DNA of 64,000 nucleotides from NCBI GenBank assembly GCA_019420305.1, contig JAHZHL010000010.1:52312-116311 (forward strand). The letters run 5' to 3'. This document shows positions 52,801-59,236 of the stretch, piece by piece. The notes beneath the pieces were generated by a model. The model did not search any database, had not been told where the DNA came from, and worked only from the letters and a program-made list of their open reading frames with translations. Numbering within the stretch: position 1 is the first letter of the stretch; every line of letters starts with the position of its first letter. The DNA is from Bacillota bacterium (GTDB lineage: Bacteria > Bacillota > Clostridia > Peptostreptococcales > Anaerovoracaceae). Made by a program: the position numbers and the translations under genes.

Positions 52801-55192
52801 CAAGTCCCTCTTTGTCGTACCCAACCATTTGGTAGAACAATGGGCGGCGGAATTTTTGCGGCTGTATCCTACAGCCCATCTTCTGGCCGCGACCAAACAG
52901 GATTTTACCCCGGCTAACCGGAAGCGGTTCTGTTCCCGAATTGCCACGGGAGAGTATGACGCGGTGATTATCGGCCATTCCCAGTTTCAGAAAATCCCCT
53001 TATCAAAGGACTATCAGCAGCGCTTTCTCAATGAAGAGCTGAATCATCTTCTTGCGGAAATCGAACAGGCGAAAGCCAGGCAGGGAGAAGCCTTTACCGT
53101 CAAGCAGCTGGAGCGACAGAAGAAAAACCTGGAAGCCCAGCTTCTGAAACTGGCCGATAACGGGGATAAGGATCAGGGGGTAGTCACCTTTGAACAGCTT
53201 GGCGTGGATCGGCTCTTTGTAGACGAGGCGCACAACTATAAAAATTTGATGTTGCAAACAAAAATGCGTAACGTGGCAGGAATCGGAACGGCCGCTTCCC
53301 AGAAAGCTTCGGATCTGTTTGCAAAGTGCCGGTATCTGGATGAACGGAGCGGCGGAAAAGGGATTGTGTTTGCAACCGGCACGCCGGTTTCCAACAGCAT
53401 GTCGGAGCTTTACACCATGCAGCGGTATTTACAGTATGATCTGTTAGAAGAGACTGGGATGCTACAGTTTGACAGCTGGGCTTCGACCTTTGGAGAGACG
53501 GTAACGGCCATGGAGCTTGCTCCGGAAGGAAGCGGCTACCGGAATAAGACACGGTTCGCCCGGTTTTATAACCTGCCGGAGCTGATGACCTTCTTTAAGG
53601 AGCGCGCGGATATTCAGACCGCCGATATGCTGCAGCTTCCGGTTCCCAAAGCGGAATATCACGATATCGTACTTACTCCCTCGGAGCTGCAGAAACGGAT
53701 GGTTCGGGAACTGGGAGAGCGTGCGGAAGCGGTTCGCAAAGGGAACGTGGATCCGACCAAAGACAATATGCTGCGGATTACGACGGATGGACGAAAGCTC
53801 GCGCTCGATGAACGGCTGATTGACGAGAGACTGGATGGAACGAATAGCAAAGCCCGGCGCTGCGCGGAAACTGCGTTGCGGATCTGGAAGGAAACCATGG
53901 AGCAGAAAAGCGCCCAGCTGATCTTCTGCGACCTGTCCACCCCACGAAAGGACGGATTTGATGTGTATACGGAGCTGAAGAAGCAGCTGATGGAAGGGGG
54001 CGTGCCGGAGAAGGAGATTGCCTTTATCCACGACGCCAATACGGACGCCAGAAAAACGGAGCTGTTTGCCAAAGTCCGCCGGGGAAACGTCCGGTTTCTG
54101 CTTGGCTCTACGGCCAAAATGGGCGCCGGAACCAACGTCCAGGACCGCCTGATTGCGCTCCATCATTTAGATGTCCCCTGGAAGCCATCGGATATTGAGC
54201 AGCAGGAAGGGCGGATTTTGCGCCAGGGAAACCAGAATGAGAAGGTACACATTTATCGGTATGTAACGGAAGGAACCTTCGACGGGTACAGCTGGCAGCT
54301 CATCGAAAACAAGCAGCGGTTTATTTCCCAGATTATGACCAGTAAATCTCCGGTACGCAGCTGCGCGGATCTGGATGATTCGACCTTATCCTATGCGGAA
54401 GTCAAAGCGCTGGCTGCCGGAAACCCGGAAATCAAGGAAAAAATGGAACTGGATGTGGAAGTCAGCCGGTTAAAGCTTCTGCAGGCAAATTATCAGTCTC
54501 AGAAATATGATCTGGAGGATGCGATCCGAAAACGTTATCCAAAACAGCTTGCCTATCTAAAAGAAACCGAAGCGCAGGTACAGAAGGACCTGCCGCGCTA
54601 TATGGACCGGAAGGAAGAAGGAAGTGGAGAAACCTTCCGTATAAAACTTTCGGAAGCGGTCTATGCCGAAAAAGAGCCGGCTGGTCAGAAACTGCTTTCG
54701 CTTTGTAAGGAACTGAAAAAGAAGGGAGAGCAGGACTGGACTCTGGCCGGAAACTTCTGCGGTTTTAAGCTGTTTGTGAAATGTAAGTCCATGTTTTCCG
54801 ACCAGTATGAGGCAAAGCTGTGCGGAAGCGGATCTTACGAAGTGGAGTTGGGCGACGACGCCCTGGGGAACCTGACCCGCCTGAAGAACGAACTGGAGCG
54901 ATTGCCAAAGCATTTGGAGGACATTCAGGCTGCACAGCAGGATACCCTGCAGGATCTGGAGCGGGCAAAGGTGGAGGTAACAAAGCAGTTCCCACAGGAA
55001 GCAGAGCTTTTGGAAAAGCAGGAACGGCTCGATGTGCTGAACCGGCGGCTGGACGCAGACGCAAACAGGGAGCCCAACCGATCCCAGGAACCGGGAGAGG
55101 GTTTGCTGGAATCGGAGCCAGAACCGATACAAAGGAGCGCATCTCAGCGAGAGTCTCTGCAGGCAAAAAAAGAGTTGGCATTCTGCCGTTAG
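46811..55192 (+). CDS. Giant DNA methylase-SNF2 helicase protein of the conjugative element
   Basis: 2793 residues, preceded by AGAAGGAGG. The N-terminal ~100 residues (YKYAFAEQLMIYAQKPEATA, CAGYTFWKERMHRQVKRGSK) are of the ArdC-like type. Residues ~256-376 are low-complexity Arg/Glu/Gly and overlap the nested tnpV. Two similar accessory domains follow. An N6-methylase-like domain has LLEPSMGIGAFFGALP (~1299) and IGNVPFGQY (~1363, in place of NPPY). A DEAH helicase follows: HVVGAGKTF (~1973), VDEAHNYKN (~2137), FATGTPVSNS, and QQEGRILRQGNQ (~2462). The end is coiled. Such proteins occur in many Clostridia elements and may protect or process transferred DNA; exact activity unknown. Confidence 0.93.
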   Translation: MAMKYQEAATLFQETLDRVLSGESEWKSFLKSAARLYKYAFAEQLMIYAQKPEATACAGYTFWKERMHRQVKRGSKGIALFNDQEDSLKLDYVFDVSDTAGSTQTLPYLWKLQPEQEAGVQAMLTDTFSLGTQARDLQTSILEIAGQYTEELEELNETQQAFFQNSVAALVFLRCGIEPDQVFARLDLSGIAAISTEEGKRLLGTEMSQAAKEILLKIGTEVRTQELAKKNLDSPLANRTKAGYNALKQKSERREGGTRDEHRISTGGGRTVTEHQTRGTGRGYRQVREDAEALPERTPQSGVLRADHGHEAERTPDGNQRSGERADGRAGRTAEEAAGRDRSPERPGPDGMGAPHEQHPQPGRGNRSERNRLSVEPQAATKAEETASSAFSLPQTVVDTVLRMGSNRQNGLQRLVFCMMRDGTREEQAAFFRQEYQGGKGLLIEGKPYAVWFDAEGIRIAKGNTVRVPDGAILSWEEVSGRVQELLQQGTFASREILEDTVPNAVWEAAKTFAFMAQDLNLSDAAKKGLRNPEWFRFPGSFPQWEEAVRGVLSIPEKRAELIEDLDLLKTAYAENPNLLRFPYHPPAEVLSQIRMLEDVVRQYPTTEGVFWQEPEPFLTQDEVDAFLMRGGPYSDGKLRIYSEFLRDPIASERAELLKEQYGTGGQSRALQADDSWADYDAKGLKLRRAGVEQTLTWPAAAKRVGELIEEGRFLTEEERKRMPDYERRDLARQIRFFYSWYAKGTKQPNSLLEDQDAVERAFVRQLEDPKEAEKQLASMEAAFAQFPEDADHYAEAKECLSKVRQYVAGDFTLFPEAETRKPARNEQLSLFSLPRNHETQPEPSQNQGEAEAPEQTKSEPEPQRSPDPAEGEWDRERLIRELAAYFSFAAEDVKAVIEEGDAGPLLRNLQQAEDEPAKKLLSQARKWIPEAFAGESRRRTVAVESTEDLEDPNLGFETTVDERGQEVLRYRLVTLQDGSLIPWPDEETIFDSREALEEYLAEHRLELQVSDYDRLVRQTADPVPSQTPMESIRKPEANEEESKSRNIREWYETYLPKVRAELERDTAWQNARRNSDAENRKLEGNAAIRRAVLAMGDPQLQKLYFDVTSFHNRLHRELLESEPPQEPDLEESLDPAPISVPVDGGWKTYPNAQAAEEALAELSRTEQERTSQTTIPEAPGEPFSLPDGTVETGGPKARFRRNADAIRTLKQIEAEQRSAAKEEQEILSRYVGWGGLSEAFDPNKERWHAEYTELQELLTNEEYEAARASTLNAHYTDPSIISCMYEVLERMGFRSGNLLEPSMGIGAFFGALPDSMRKVNLYGVELDSLSGRMAQQLYPQARIQITGFEKTEFPDQFFDVAIGNVPFGQYSVVDRRYRKQKFQIHDYFFAKSLDLVRPSGVMAFITSRYTMDKRSSHVRRYLAERAELLGAVRLPNTAFRGAGTSVTSDILFLRKRERPQVSEPEWVFTGKTEDGLNVNEYFLQHPEMVIGELKTVSGPYGPELTCEPKEGEPLETQLRRALSSLSVDGILRTQEAEPIRVDVELEAAPADTIPADPDLADYSYGEVDGALYYREHAVMTRCTLPDTTEKRIRGMIPIRDQVQKVLDLQLADAPDAEIRQAQRKLEADYDRFTSRYGLLSSIGNRRAFKEDAAYPLLTSLEELDEEGNLIKKADLFYKRTVQMPKPVTHTDTAAEALAVSLSERAEVDLDFMSSLCGKPQEAIVQDLTGVIFEDPETKRFVTADAYLSGNVREKLAQAEKAAEREMRYQVNVEALQQAQPKPLTAAEIEVRLGATWIETSDLQAFLEETFQPPAWVMQNPDWGIQYIPYTGVWHVGGKTLDSGVTATVTYGTKRASAYRLLEDALNLRTPQIFDTVYEDGTERRVLNQKETVMACQKQDRLKDAFREWIFQDPDRRERLCRKYNEIFNSHVAREYSGEHLTFPGMNPEIALRPHQKNAVARILYGGNTLLAHVVGAGKTFTMAAAAMESKRLGLCSKSLFVVPNHLVEQWAAEFLRLYPTAHLLAATKQDFTPANRKRFCSRIATGEYDAVIIGHSQFQKIPLSKDYQQRFLNEELNHLLAEIEQAKARQGEAFTVKQLERQKKNLEAQLLKLADNGDKDQGVVTFEQLGVDRLFVDEAHNYKNLMLQTKMRNVAGIGTAASQKASDLFAKCRYLDERSGGKGIVFATGTPVSNSMSELYTMQRYLQYDLLEETGMLQFDSWASTFGETVTAMELAPEGSGYRNKTRFARFYNLPELMTFFKERADIQTADMLQLPVPKAEYHDIVLTPSELQKRMVRELGERAEAVRKGNVDPTKDNMLRITTDGRKLALDERLIDERLDGTNSKARRCAETALRIWKETMEQKSAQLIFCDLSTPRKDGFDVYTELKKQLMEGGVPEKEIAFIHDANTDARKTELFAKVRRGNVRFLLGSTAKMGAGTNVQDRLIALHHLDVPWKPSDIEQQEGRILRQGNQNEKVHIYRYVTEGTFDGYSWQLIENKQRFISQIMTSKSPVRSCADLDDSTLSYAEVKALAAGNPEIKEKMELDVEVSRLKLLQANYQSQKYDLEDAIRKRYPKQLAYLKETEAQVQKDLPRYMDRKEEGSGETFRIKLSEAVYAEKEPAGQKLLSLCKELKKKGEQDWTLAGNFCGFKLFVKCKSMFSDQYEAKLCGSGSYEVELGDDALGNLTRLKNELERLPKHLEDIQAAQQDTLQDLERAKVEVTKQFPQEAELLEKQERLDVLNRRLDADANREPNRSQEPGEGLLESEPEPIQRSASQRESLQAKKELAFCR
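47517..47545 (+). promoter_or_regulatory. Internal promoter for the nested tnpV
   Basis: TTGCAA (47517-47522), exactly 17 bp, then a perfect TATAAT (47540-47545), inside the giant gene and 44 bp before the tnpV start codon. Confidence 0.65.
47589..47936 (+). CDS. tnpV: TnpV-like protein nested in another frame of the giant gene
   Basis: 115 residues in a frame different from the surrounding gene. A strong AAGGAGG (47574-47580) lies 8 bp before the ATG, and a promoter lies further upstream. The sequence GKYGRMRKRFLKEHHRAEYY, EINEAANERMDVLEEQL, DQMEWVRRMNNIRNQAEEIV is the pattern of TnpV-type proteins found on Clostridia transposons and conjugative elements. Their function is not established. 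The host protein is low-complexity over exactly this stretch, as expected if the nested frame is the one under selection. Confidence 0.82.
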   Translation: MNIEYRQEGDVLLPNIKLEEPEGDIGKYGRMRKRFLKEHHRAEYYALIMDMKLKEHLMEINEAANERMDVLEEQLKKQQGVTEALKGQDQMEWVRRMNNIRNQAEEIVLNEIVYQ

Positions 55193-55245
55193 ACATGATA
55201 CACTAAACGAAACCGCAGAAGGAGCCGGAAAGAAGGGAGAGCAGG

Positions 55246-55623
55246 ATGGAAAAAGATTTGATCCATACAAAAGATTATCTGGAGTATGTAAAAGTGGATC
55301 GCTACGCGGCTTATGGGAATTTTCTGGATCGTTTTCGGGAATGTAATAACCAGGGGCGTCAGCGCCTGATTGCGGAACGTCCGGAAGCGCATCCGGATTA
55401 CCACGTCGATCTTGCAATTCTGGCCGCGACCGTAGAGGTACTGGTGAAAGAGTATGGGCTTTCCATGCCAAAGTGGGTAAGTGATCCGATTTATATTCAG
55501 GAAGAACCCTATTATGGTGGAGCGGAGAACCCAGACTATCAGATGTTTTTAGAAAAAACGGCTCTGCCGGAATTTGCGAAACGAAACCTTTTTTTAGGAG
55601 ACAATTGTATGAACCGCGCTTAG
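55246..55623 (+). CDS. Unrecognised partner of the downstream nucleotidyltransferase
   Basis: 125 residues from ATG 55246, after GAAGGGAGAGC. Helical and mildly acidic (EYVKVDRYAAYGNFLDRFRE, VDLAILAATVEVLVKEYGLS), with a C-terminal LPEFAKRNLFLGDNCMNRA. The PEFA(K/R)RN(L/V)F ending followed by a nucleotidyltransferase gene is an arrangement I associate with AbiE-like pairs, which would make this the antitoxin side; the family itself is not recognised with certainty. Confidence 0.6.
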   Translation: MEKDLIHTKDYLEYVKVDRYAAYGNFLDRFRECNNQGRQRLIAERPEAHPDYHVDLAILAATVEVLVKEYGLSMPKWVSDPIYIQEEPYYGGAENPDYQMFLEKTALPEFAKRNLFLGDNCMNRA

Positions 55624-55649
55624 GTTCCGATGAATGGAATAGAAACGAG

Positions 55650-55682
55650 AAAGACAAGTCAAATCAGGACTTGTCTTTTTTT
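55650..55682 (+). terminator. Strong intrinsic terminator between the partner gene and the nucleotidyltransferase
   Basis: A perfect 11-bp stem, aaagacaagtc (55650-55660) with gacttgtcttt (55668-55678), a 7-nt loop and seven T. The next start codon is 28 bp downstream. Confidence 0.85.
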
Positions 55683-55709
55683 GTACAGAAAAAACAGGAG
55701 GAAGAGAAC

Positions 55710-56492
55710 ATGCAGTCCTTTTCGAAAAAAGAGATTTTGCAGTATTTTGAAGACCTGAACCAGATGTTGGCATCCCATAATCAGACAGGGGAGCTGCTGA
55801 TTTGTGGCGGCGCGTCGATGGCGCTGCTTTATGATGAGACGATCCGAACCCAGGATATTGATGGATATATTTTATCCGAATCGGTCAAACAGGATATCTT
55901 AAACTATGCGGCAGTCATCCAGGAAGAGTATGGACTTTCCAGTAATTGGTTCAATGAGTCCGCAAAGGGATTTATCAATCGAAACTGGCCGCAGGATACC
56001 ATTGAAACCTATTCCAATCTGACGGTAAAAAGTGTGCCGGCGGAACAGCTTCTGGCGATGAAACTCAGTTCCGCGAGGCCTTACAGCCGCGATCAGGAGG
56101 ATGCGATCCGATTGATGGATTACCTGGGGATCCAGACGCAAGAGGAGGTGTTTCAAATTTTAGAGAACAATCTGCAGGAACCCGTTCTTTTGCCAAAGGT
56201 ACAATATTTCGCACAGGAGACATTCCAACAATATCAAACGAAAGAGGTGTGTCGGAAAGATGCACCGATGCCGGAACAAACAGGAGCTGTTATCGGGAGA
56301 TATACAGCGGAGATACAGAAGGCCTGTCAGATGGCAAGACGCATAGTAAATGAGAACCAGCGGACGGAATTCCCTTCCTTTGTAGAAGAGCGTGAACGAA
56401 GGAAACAGGCTTCTTTCGCGGGAAAGGAAAACAGGCAGGGGATTTCTTCCGAGTTGGAGCGCGATAAAGATGATTTCACACGGTCACGATAG
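55710..56492 (+). CDS. DUF6036-like nucleotidyltransferase
   Basis: About 260 residues from ATG 55710 after ACAGGAGG; an upstream frame extension covers the terminator and is unlikely. ELLICGGASMALLYDETIRT followed by QDIDGYI is a nucleotidyltransferase signature (GG...(T)xDID) like that of DUF6036/AbiEii-type proteins. KSVPAEQLLAMKLSSARPYS and DQEDAIRLMDYLGI follow, the usual substrate-recognition region. The C-terminal ~80 residues are charged. Such proteins act as toxins in AbiE-like systems or as tRNA-modifying transferases; the activity here is inferred. Confidence 0.72.
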   Translation: MQSFSKKEILQYFEDLNQMLASHNQTGELLICGGASMALLYDETIRTQDIDGYILSESVKQDILNYAAVIQEEYGLSSNWFNESAKGFINRNWPQDTIETYSNLTVKSVPAEQLLAMKLSSARPYSRDQEDAIRLMDYLGIQTQEEVFQILENNLQEPVLLPKVQYFAQETFQQYQTKEVCRKDAPMPEQTGAVIGRYTAEIQKACQMARRIVNENQRTEFPSFVEERERRKQASFAGKENRQGISSELERDKDDFTRSR

Positions 56493-56512
56493 CAGGAGAG
56501 CCTGCTTTTTTT
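56491..56512 (+). terminator. Intrinsic terminator before the CHC2 protein
   Basis: agcagg (56491-56496) pairs with cctgct (56501-56506) around a 4-nt loop, then seven T. It starts within the stop codon of the nucleotidyltransferase and ends 16 bp before the next start codon. Confidence 0.8.
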
Positions 56513-56527
56513 ATTGGGAGGATGGAT

Positions 56528-57226
56528 ATGATTGAGATCAAAGTAATGAAAGAACGAATTACCACTAAAGAAGTCCTGGAGTTTTATGGAGTATCGTTTA
56601 ACTCCAAAGGCTTTGCCCCCTGTCCGTTCCATCCGGAACGAACCCCTTCCTTTCATTATAACCAGAAAAAAGACAGCTGGCATTGCTTCAGCTGCGGAAA
56701 GGGTGGGGATATGTTCGATTTTGTGGCAGAGTATTTTCACTTTTCTCTGCCAACGGATCTGCCGAAAATCCTGCAGAAAATTGACCAGGACTTGCGGTTG
56801 GGTCTGGATCAGTCTTTATCCCCGGATGAGCAGAAACAGCTGCAGACACAAAGAGAAGAAGATAAGAAGATTCAAAAGGCGAAAGAACAGTGGGAAGCAT
56901 CCCTGAAAGACAATTATGACCGCTGGGGAATGGTGTTTCGAAAGGTATTTCGGACGTTTGGAGAACGGGAAGCAAATAATCCGGAGTTCCAGGAGCTGAT
57001 CGACCGGTTTGAAGACGCTTTTGCAGATGGGTCGGGCAATACGTTTCGCAGCTGGCCGCCGGCGGATTTAAGCCGGCAGCAAAAGCGCTGGATGCTTCTG
57101 GCGGTTCAGGGACCGATGAAGGAATCCCAGCCGAATTTTTCTGCTTTCCTGGATTCCCATAAGGCGGAGATGTCAGCCCGGCACCAGCAAATGCCTGGGC
57201 ACAGCCTGGAATGCAGAACAAAATAA
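56528..57226 (+). CDS. CHC2 zinc-finger (primase-type) protein
   Basis: About 232 residues from ATG 56528 (GGGAGG is 7 bp upstream; ATG 56522 is also in frame). The N-terminal ~85 residues are a DnaG-like zinc-binding domain: FAPCPFHPERTPSFHYNQKK, then WHCFSCGKGGDMFDFV, giving the C-x2-H...C-x2-C ligands. No TOPRIM catalytic domain follows; the rest is charged and helical. It may recognise a priming site for complementary-strand synthesis of transferred DNA, with a separate catalytic partner. Confidence 0.88.
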   Translation: MIEIKVMKERITTKEVLEFYGVSFNSKGFAPCPFHPERTPSFHYNQKKDSWHCFSCGKGGDMFDFVAEYFHFSLPTDLPKILQKIDQDLRLGLDQSLSPDEQKQLQTQREEDKKIQKAKEQWEASLKDNYDRWGMVFRKVFRTFGEREANNPEFQELIDRFEDAFADGSGNTFRSWPPADLSRQQKRWMLLAVQGPMKESQPNFSAFLDSHKAEMSARHQQMPGHSLECRTK

Positions 57227-57250
57227 CAGGAAAAGAAAGGAACAAACTGG

Positions 57251-58132
57251 ATGGTAACACAGCAAACGCAAAGCACCCAAAGAGAGGTGCGGAAACAGAA
57301 GCGGGAATTAGAACAGAAGAACCAGGTGTATCGAAAAGCAAAAAGGAGCCGAAAACCGTACTATTTGATTGGATCGATTTTACTGGTCTATCTGTTCTTT
57401 TTTTGCTCCAATCTGATTTTTCCACAGGGGGAAGTCCACAAAGCAGGGGCAACCAAACCGGGAGAAGCCGTTCCCTTTGCAGAGAATCGAACGGTGACTC
57501 TGATCCAGGCTACCTATAGCCCGGATCAGGAGCTAATGGAAATTGTCCTGCAGTATACCAATGAAAATTATGATAACGTCAACGATTATTACTATACGAT
57601 GACACTGGCCGGTGCGGATACAAAAGGCCTTACGGTCAATCCACGGTTTGAGGAGCCTTTGATTACGGTGCTTTTGATTCCAAACCTGCCAGAGGATTAT
57701 CGGGAATTAACCCTTCTGTTTGCTCCTAAGACCGTTTCGATGGATCAGATCACCGATGATATTACCGGAACGGTTGTACTGAACGAATACAATGTCACAG
57801 AAGGTACGATTGATCGCTCGAAAACAAAAAGCGCATATTTAAAAGAACGTCTGGAAGTGATCCTGGTTTCCTATGAGAAAACACTGCAGCGGCAGGAGAA
57901 ACAGAAAGCAAAGCTGGAGAATCGTATCGAGGCTCTTTTATCGGAGCAGGACGCTTTTCAAGAGAATAAGCGCTACATGACCGAGGAAGAAGTGGAGCAG
58001 GGAGAAGCCTTGCTTCTGGAAAATGAGACGGAACTCATGGAGGTACGAGAAGAACTCAAACAACAGGAAGCAAGAATCAAAGAAACGAAGAAATTGATTG
58101 AGGATGCAAAGGAAACGTATCAGCAAATTTAA
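57251..58132 (+). CDS. Membrane protein with external domain and long coiled coil
   Basis: 293 residues. A basic N-terminus (QREVRKQKRELEQKNQVYRK) is followed by one helix (YYLIGSILLVYLFFFCSNLI), a strand-rich domain (~75-200; TVTLIQATYSPDQELMEIVL), and then ~90 residues of coiled coil to the end (EKTLQRQEKQKAKLENRIEA). The family is not recognised. It is the last gene before the oriT-like region. Confidence 0.65.
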   Translation: MVTQQTQSTQREVRKQKRELEQKNQVYRKAKRSRKPYYLIGSILLVYLFFFCSNLIFPQGEVHKAGATKPGEAVPFAENRTVTLIQATYSPDQELMEIVLQYTNENYDNVNDYYYTMTLAGADTKGLTVNPRFEEPLITVLLIPNLPEDYRELTLLFAPKTVSMDQITDDITGTVVLNEYNVTEGTIDRSKTKSAYLKERLEVILVSYEKTLQRQEKQKAKLENRIEALLSEQDAFQENKRYMTEEEVEQGEALLLENETELMEVREELKQQEARIKETKKLIEDAKETYQQI

Positions 58133-58193
58133 GTATATTTAGTTAAGACGGAGAATAAATACACAAACGACAAAAAAACAAGAAAGGAGATGC

Positions 58194-58262
58194 GTGGAAC
58201 AGGAAGTAATTTTGTATGGCAAAGCGACGTACAAACGAAATAATATTTTGCAAATATGGTAA
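58194..58262 (+). other. Possible 22-codon reading frame before the oriT-like region
   Basis: AAAGGAG lies 6 bp before a GTG at 58194 that opens 22 codons (MEQEVILYGKATYKRNNILQ at the start). It may be a leader or chance. The remainder of 58133-58568 holds repeats, not genes. Confidence 0.25.
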
Positions 58263-58288
58263 TTTGAGGGAGATAAATTATAAAAGCA

Positions 58289-58434
58289 GTACGGCAACTG
58301 TACGTCAAAATTAAGATAGATTTTTCCAATTCATTCAAAGCTCATCCAGTGACAAAAAAATGTACGGCAACTGTACGTCAACTTGGGGGAGTTTTGTTTT
58401 TTTGAGTAAAATTTGTACGGCATTTGTACCTCAA
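58289..58434 (+). repeat. Three copies of a 20-bp repeat upstream of oriT
   Basis: gtacggcaactgtacgtcaa occurs exactly at 58289-58308 and 58362-58381, and as gtacggcatttgtacctcaa at 58415-58434. Each has two GTAC cores. A partial inverted copy lies at about 58212-58236. Likely binding sites of the RHH proteins or relaxosome. Confidence 0.8.
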
Positions 58435-58441
58435 AAAGGAA

Positions 58442-58504
58442 AAACCTGCTATCACTTCAAACGCCTGGCTTTGCCAGACCTATCACGAATGTGATAGCAG
58501 GTTT
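58442..58504 (+). other. Candidate origin of transfer (oriT) with nested inverted repeats
   Basis: Perfect 14-bp arms, aaacctgctatcac (58442-58455) and gtgatagcaggttt (58491-58504), enclose a hairpin ctggc-ttt-gccag (58465-58477). They also enclose a second copy of ctatcac (58480-58486), which can pair instead with gtgatag (58491-58497) across a 4-nt loop. No T-run follows. Two RHH genes and the relaxase start just downstream, the usual place for oriT. Confidence 0.7.
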
Positions 58505-58568
58505 CCCTTATGCTCTTTCCATCCCTTTCAGGGAGGGAAACTACCGATTCCGCGCAAAAATATACAAA

Positions 58569-58835
58569 ATGGATCTATTTGTAAGAAACCTGGAAAAACG
58601 CACAATCTGCGCGCTGGACGACCTGGCCAGGGCGCAGGGAAAATCCAGGAATCAATATTTGAAGGAGCAGCTGACACTGCTTGCAGAATTTCCGTCTCTG
58701 CAGGAGCGGGAAGACCGTTATCGAACCCTGGTACAGCAACTGGCTGGACTGATCCAGGAGAACACACAGATCATAGAAGATCTGATGAGGATCCTTACCG
58801 AAGAAAGGAGTGAAGAAACATGGACAACCGAGTAA
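58569..58835 (+). CDS. Small relaxosome-type DNA-binding protein (RHH-like)
   Basis: About 88 residues from ATG 58569; the longer frame upstream runs through the oriT repeats and is not coding. MDLFVRNLEKRTICALDDLA then RAQGKSRNQYLKEQLTLLAE is a ribbon-helix-helix pattern (strand, two helices), followed by a coiled-coil tail (LVQQLAGLIQENTQIIEDLM). It overlaps the next gene by 16 bp. Such proteins bind oriT beside the relaxase. The ribosome binding site is weak. Confidence 0.72.
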   Translation: MDLFVRNLEKRTICALDDLARAQGKSRNQYLKEQLTLLAEFPSLQEREDRYRTLVQQLAGLIQENTQIIEDLMRILTEERSEETWTTE

Positions 58836-59236
58836 AAAAGACGATCCGGCTGGGTCCTTCTCTGGCAAAGCAACTGGAAACCTATGCGAAAGAAGAAGAT
58901 GTGACGGAAACATTTGTCTTTGAGCAGGCATTGAAACAGTATTTTCAGAATCAGAGAGAGGAATATGATCGCATTGCGGAACGATTTCTGGAACTGTATG
59001 AGGCGAAATATAAAAACTATATGACACGGGTTCGGCTGGCTGCAAGAGAAGCGGACGTCAATTCTCAGATTCTGCTGGAACTGGCCAATTCCATGCTGTT
59101 TTTAAACAGTGCGGAAGGAAAAGATTTTATTGCTAGCGATGAAATGGAGCATCCGATGATGCAAAATGCCAAACATTTTGTCAAAGATCGGATCGCAAGG
59201 TTTAAGCAAAAAAATGATTCCAGGAGACATGAGTAA
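58820..59236 (+). CDS. Second relaxosome accessory protein (MobC/RHH-like)
   Basis: 138 residues with GAAAGGAG upstream. KKTIRLGPSLAKQLETYAKE, DVTETFVFEQALKQYF is an Arc/CopG-like ribbon-helix-helix start; the rest is helical. The stop codon overlaps the relaxase start (TAATG), so the two are co-translated. Expected to help the relaxase nick at the oriT-like site. Confidence 0.75.
   Translation: MDNRVKKTIRLGPSLAKQLETYAKEEDVTETFVFEQALKQYFQNQREEYDRIAERFLELYEAKYKNYMTRVRLAAREADVNSQILLELANSMLFLNSAEGKDFIASDEMEHPMMQNAKHFVKDRIARFKQKNDSRRHE

Noticed and set aside
51239..52978. A 579-codon open frame on the minus strand inside the giant helicase gene
   Set aside because: It mirrors the codon pattern of a well-supported helicase/methylase region on the plus strand, has no ribosome binding site and no recognisable domain.
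58289..58434. The spaced 20-bp repeats as a CRISPR array
   Set aside because: Only three copies with unequal spacing of 53-73 bp, internal symmetry, one variant copy and no cas genes; better explained as protein-binding sites.
58413..58568. Upstream extension of the first RHH gene
   Set aside because: It would run through the 14-bp oriT-like repeats and a repeat copy; the RHH fold begins at ATG 58569.
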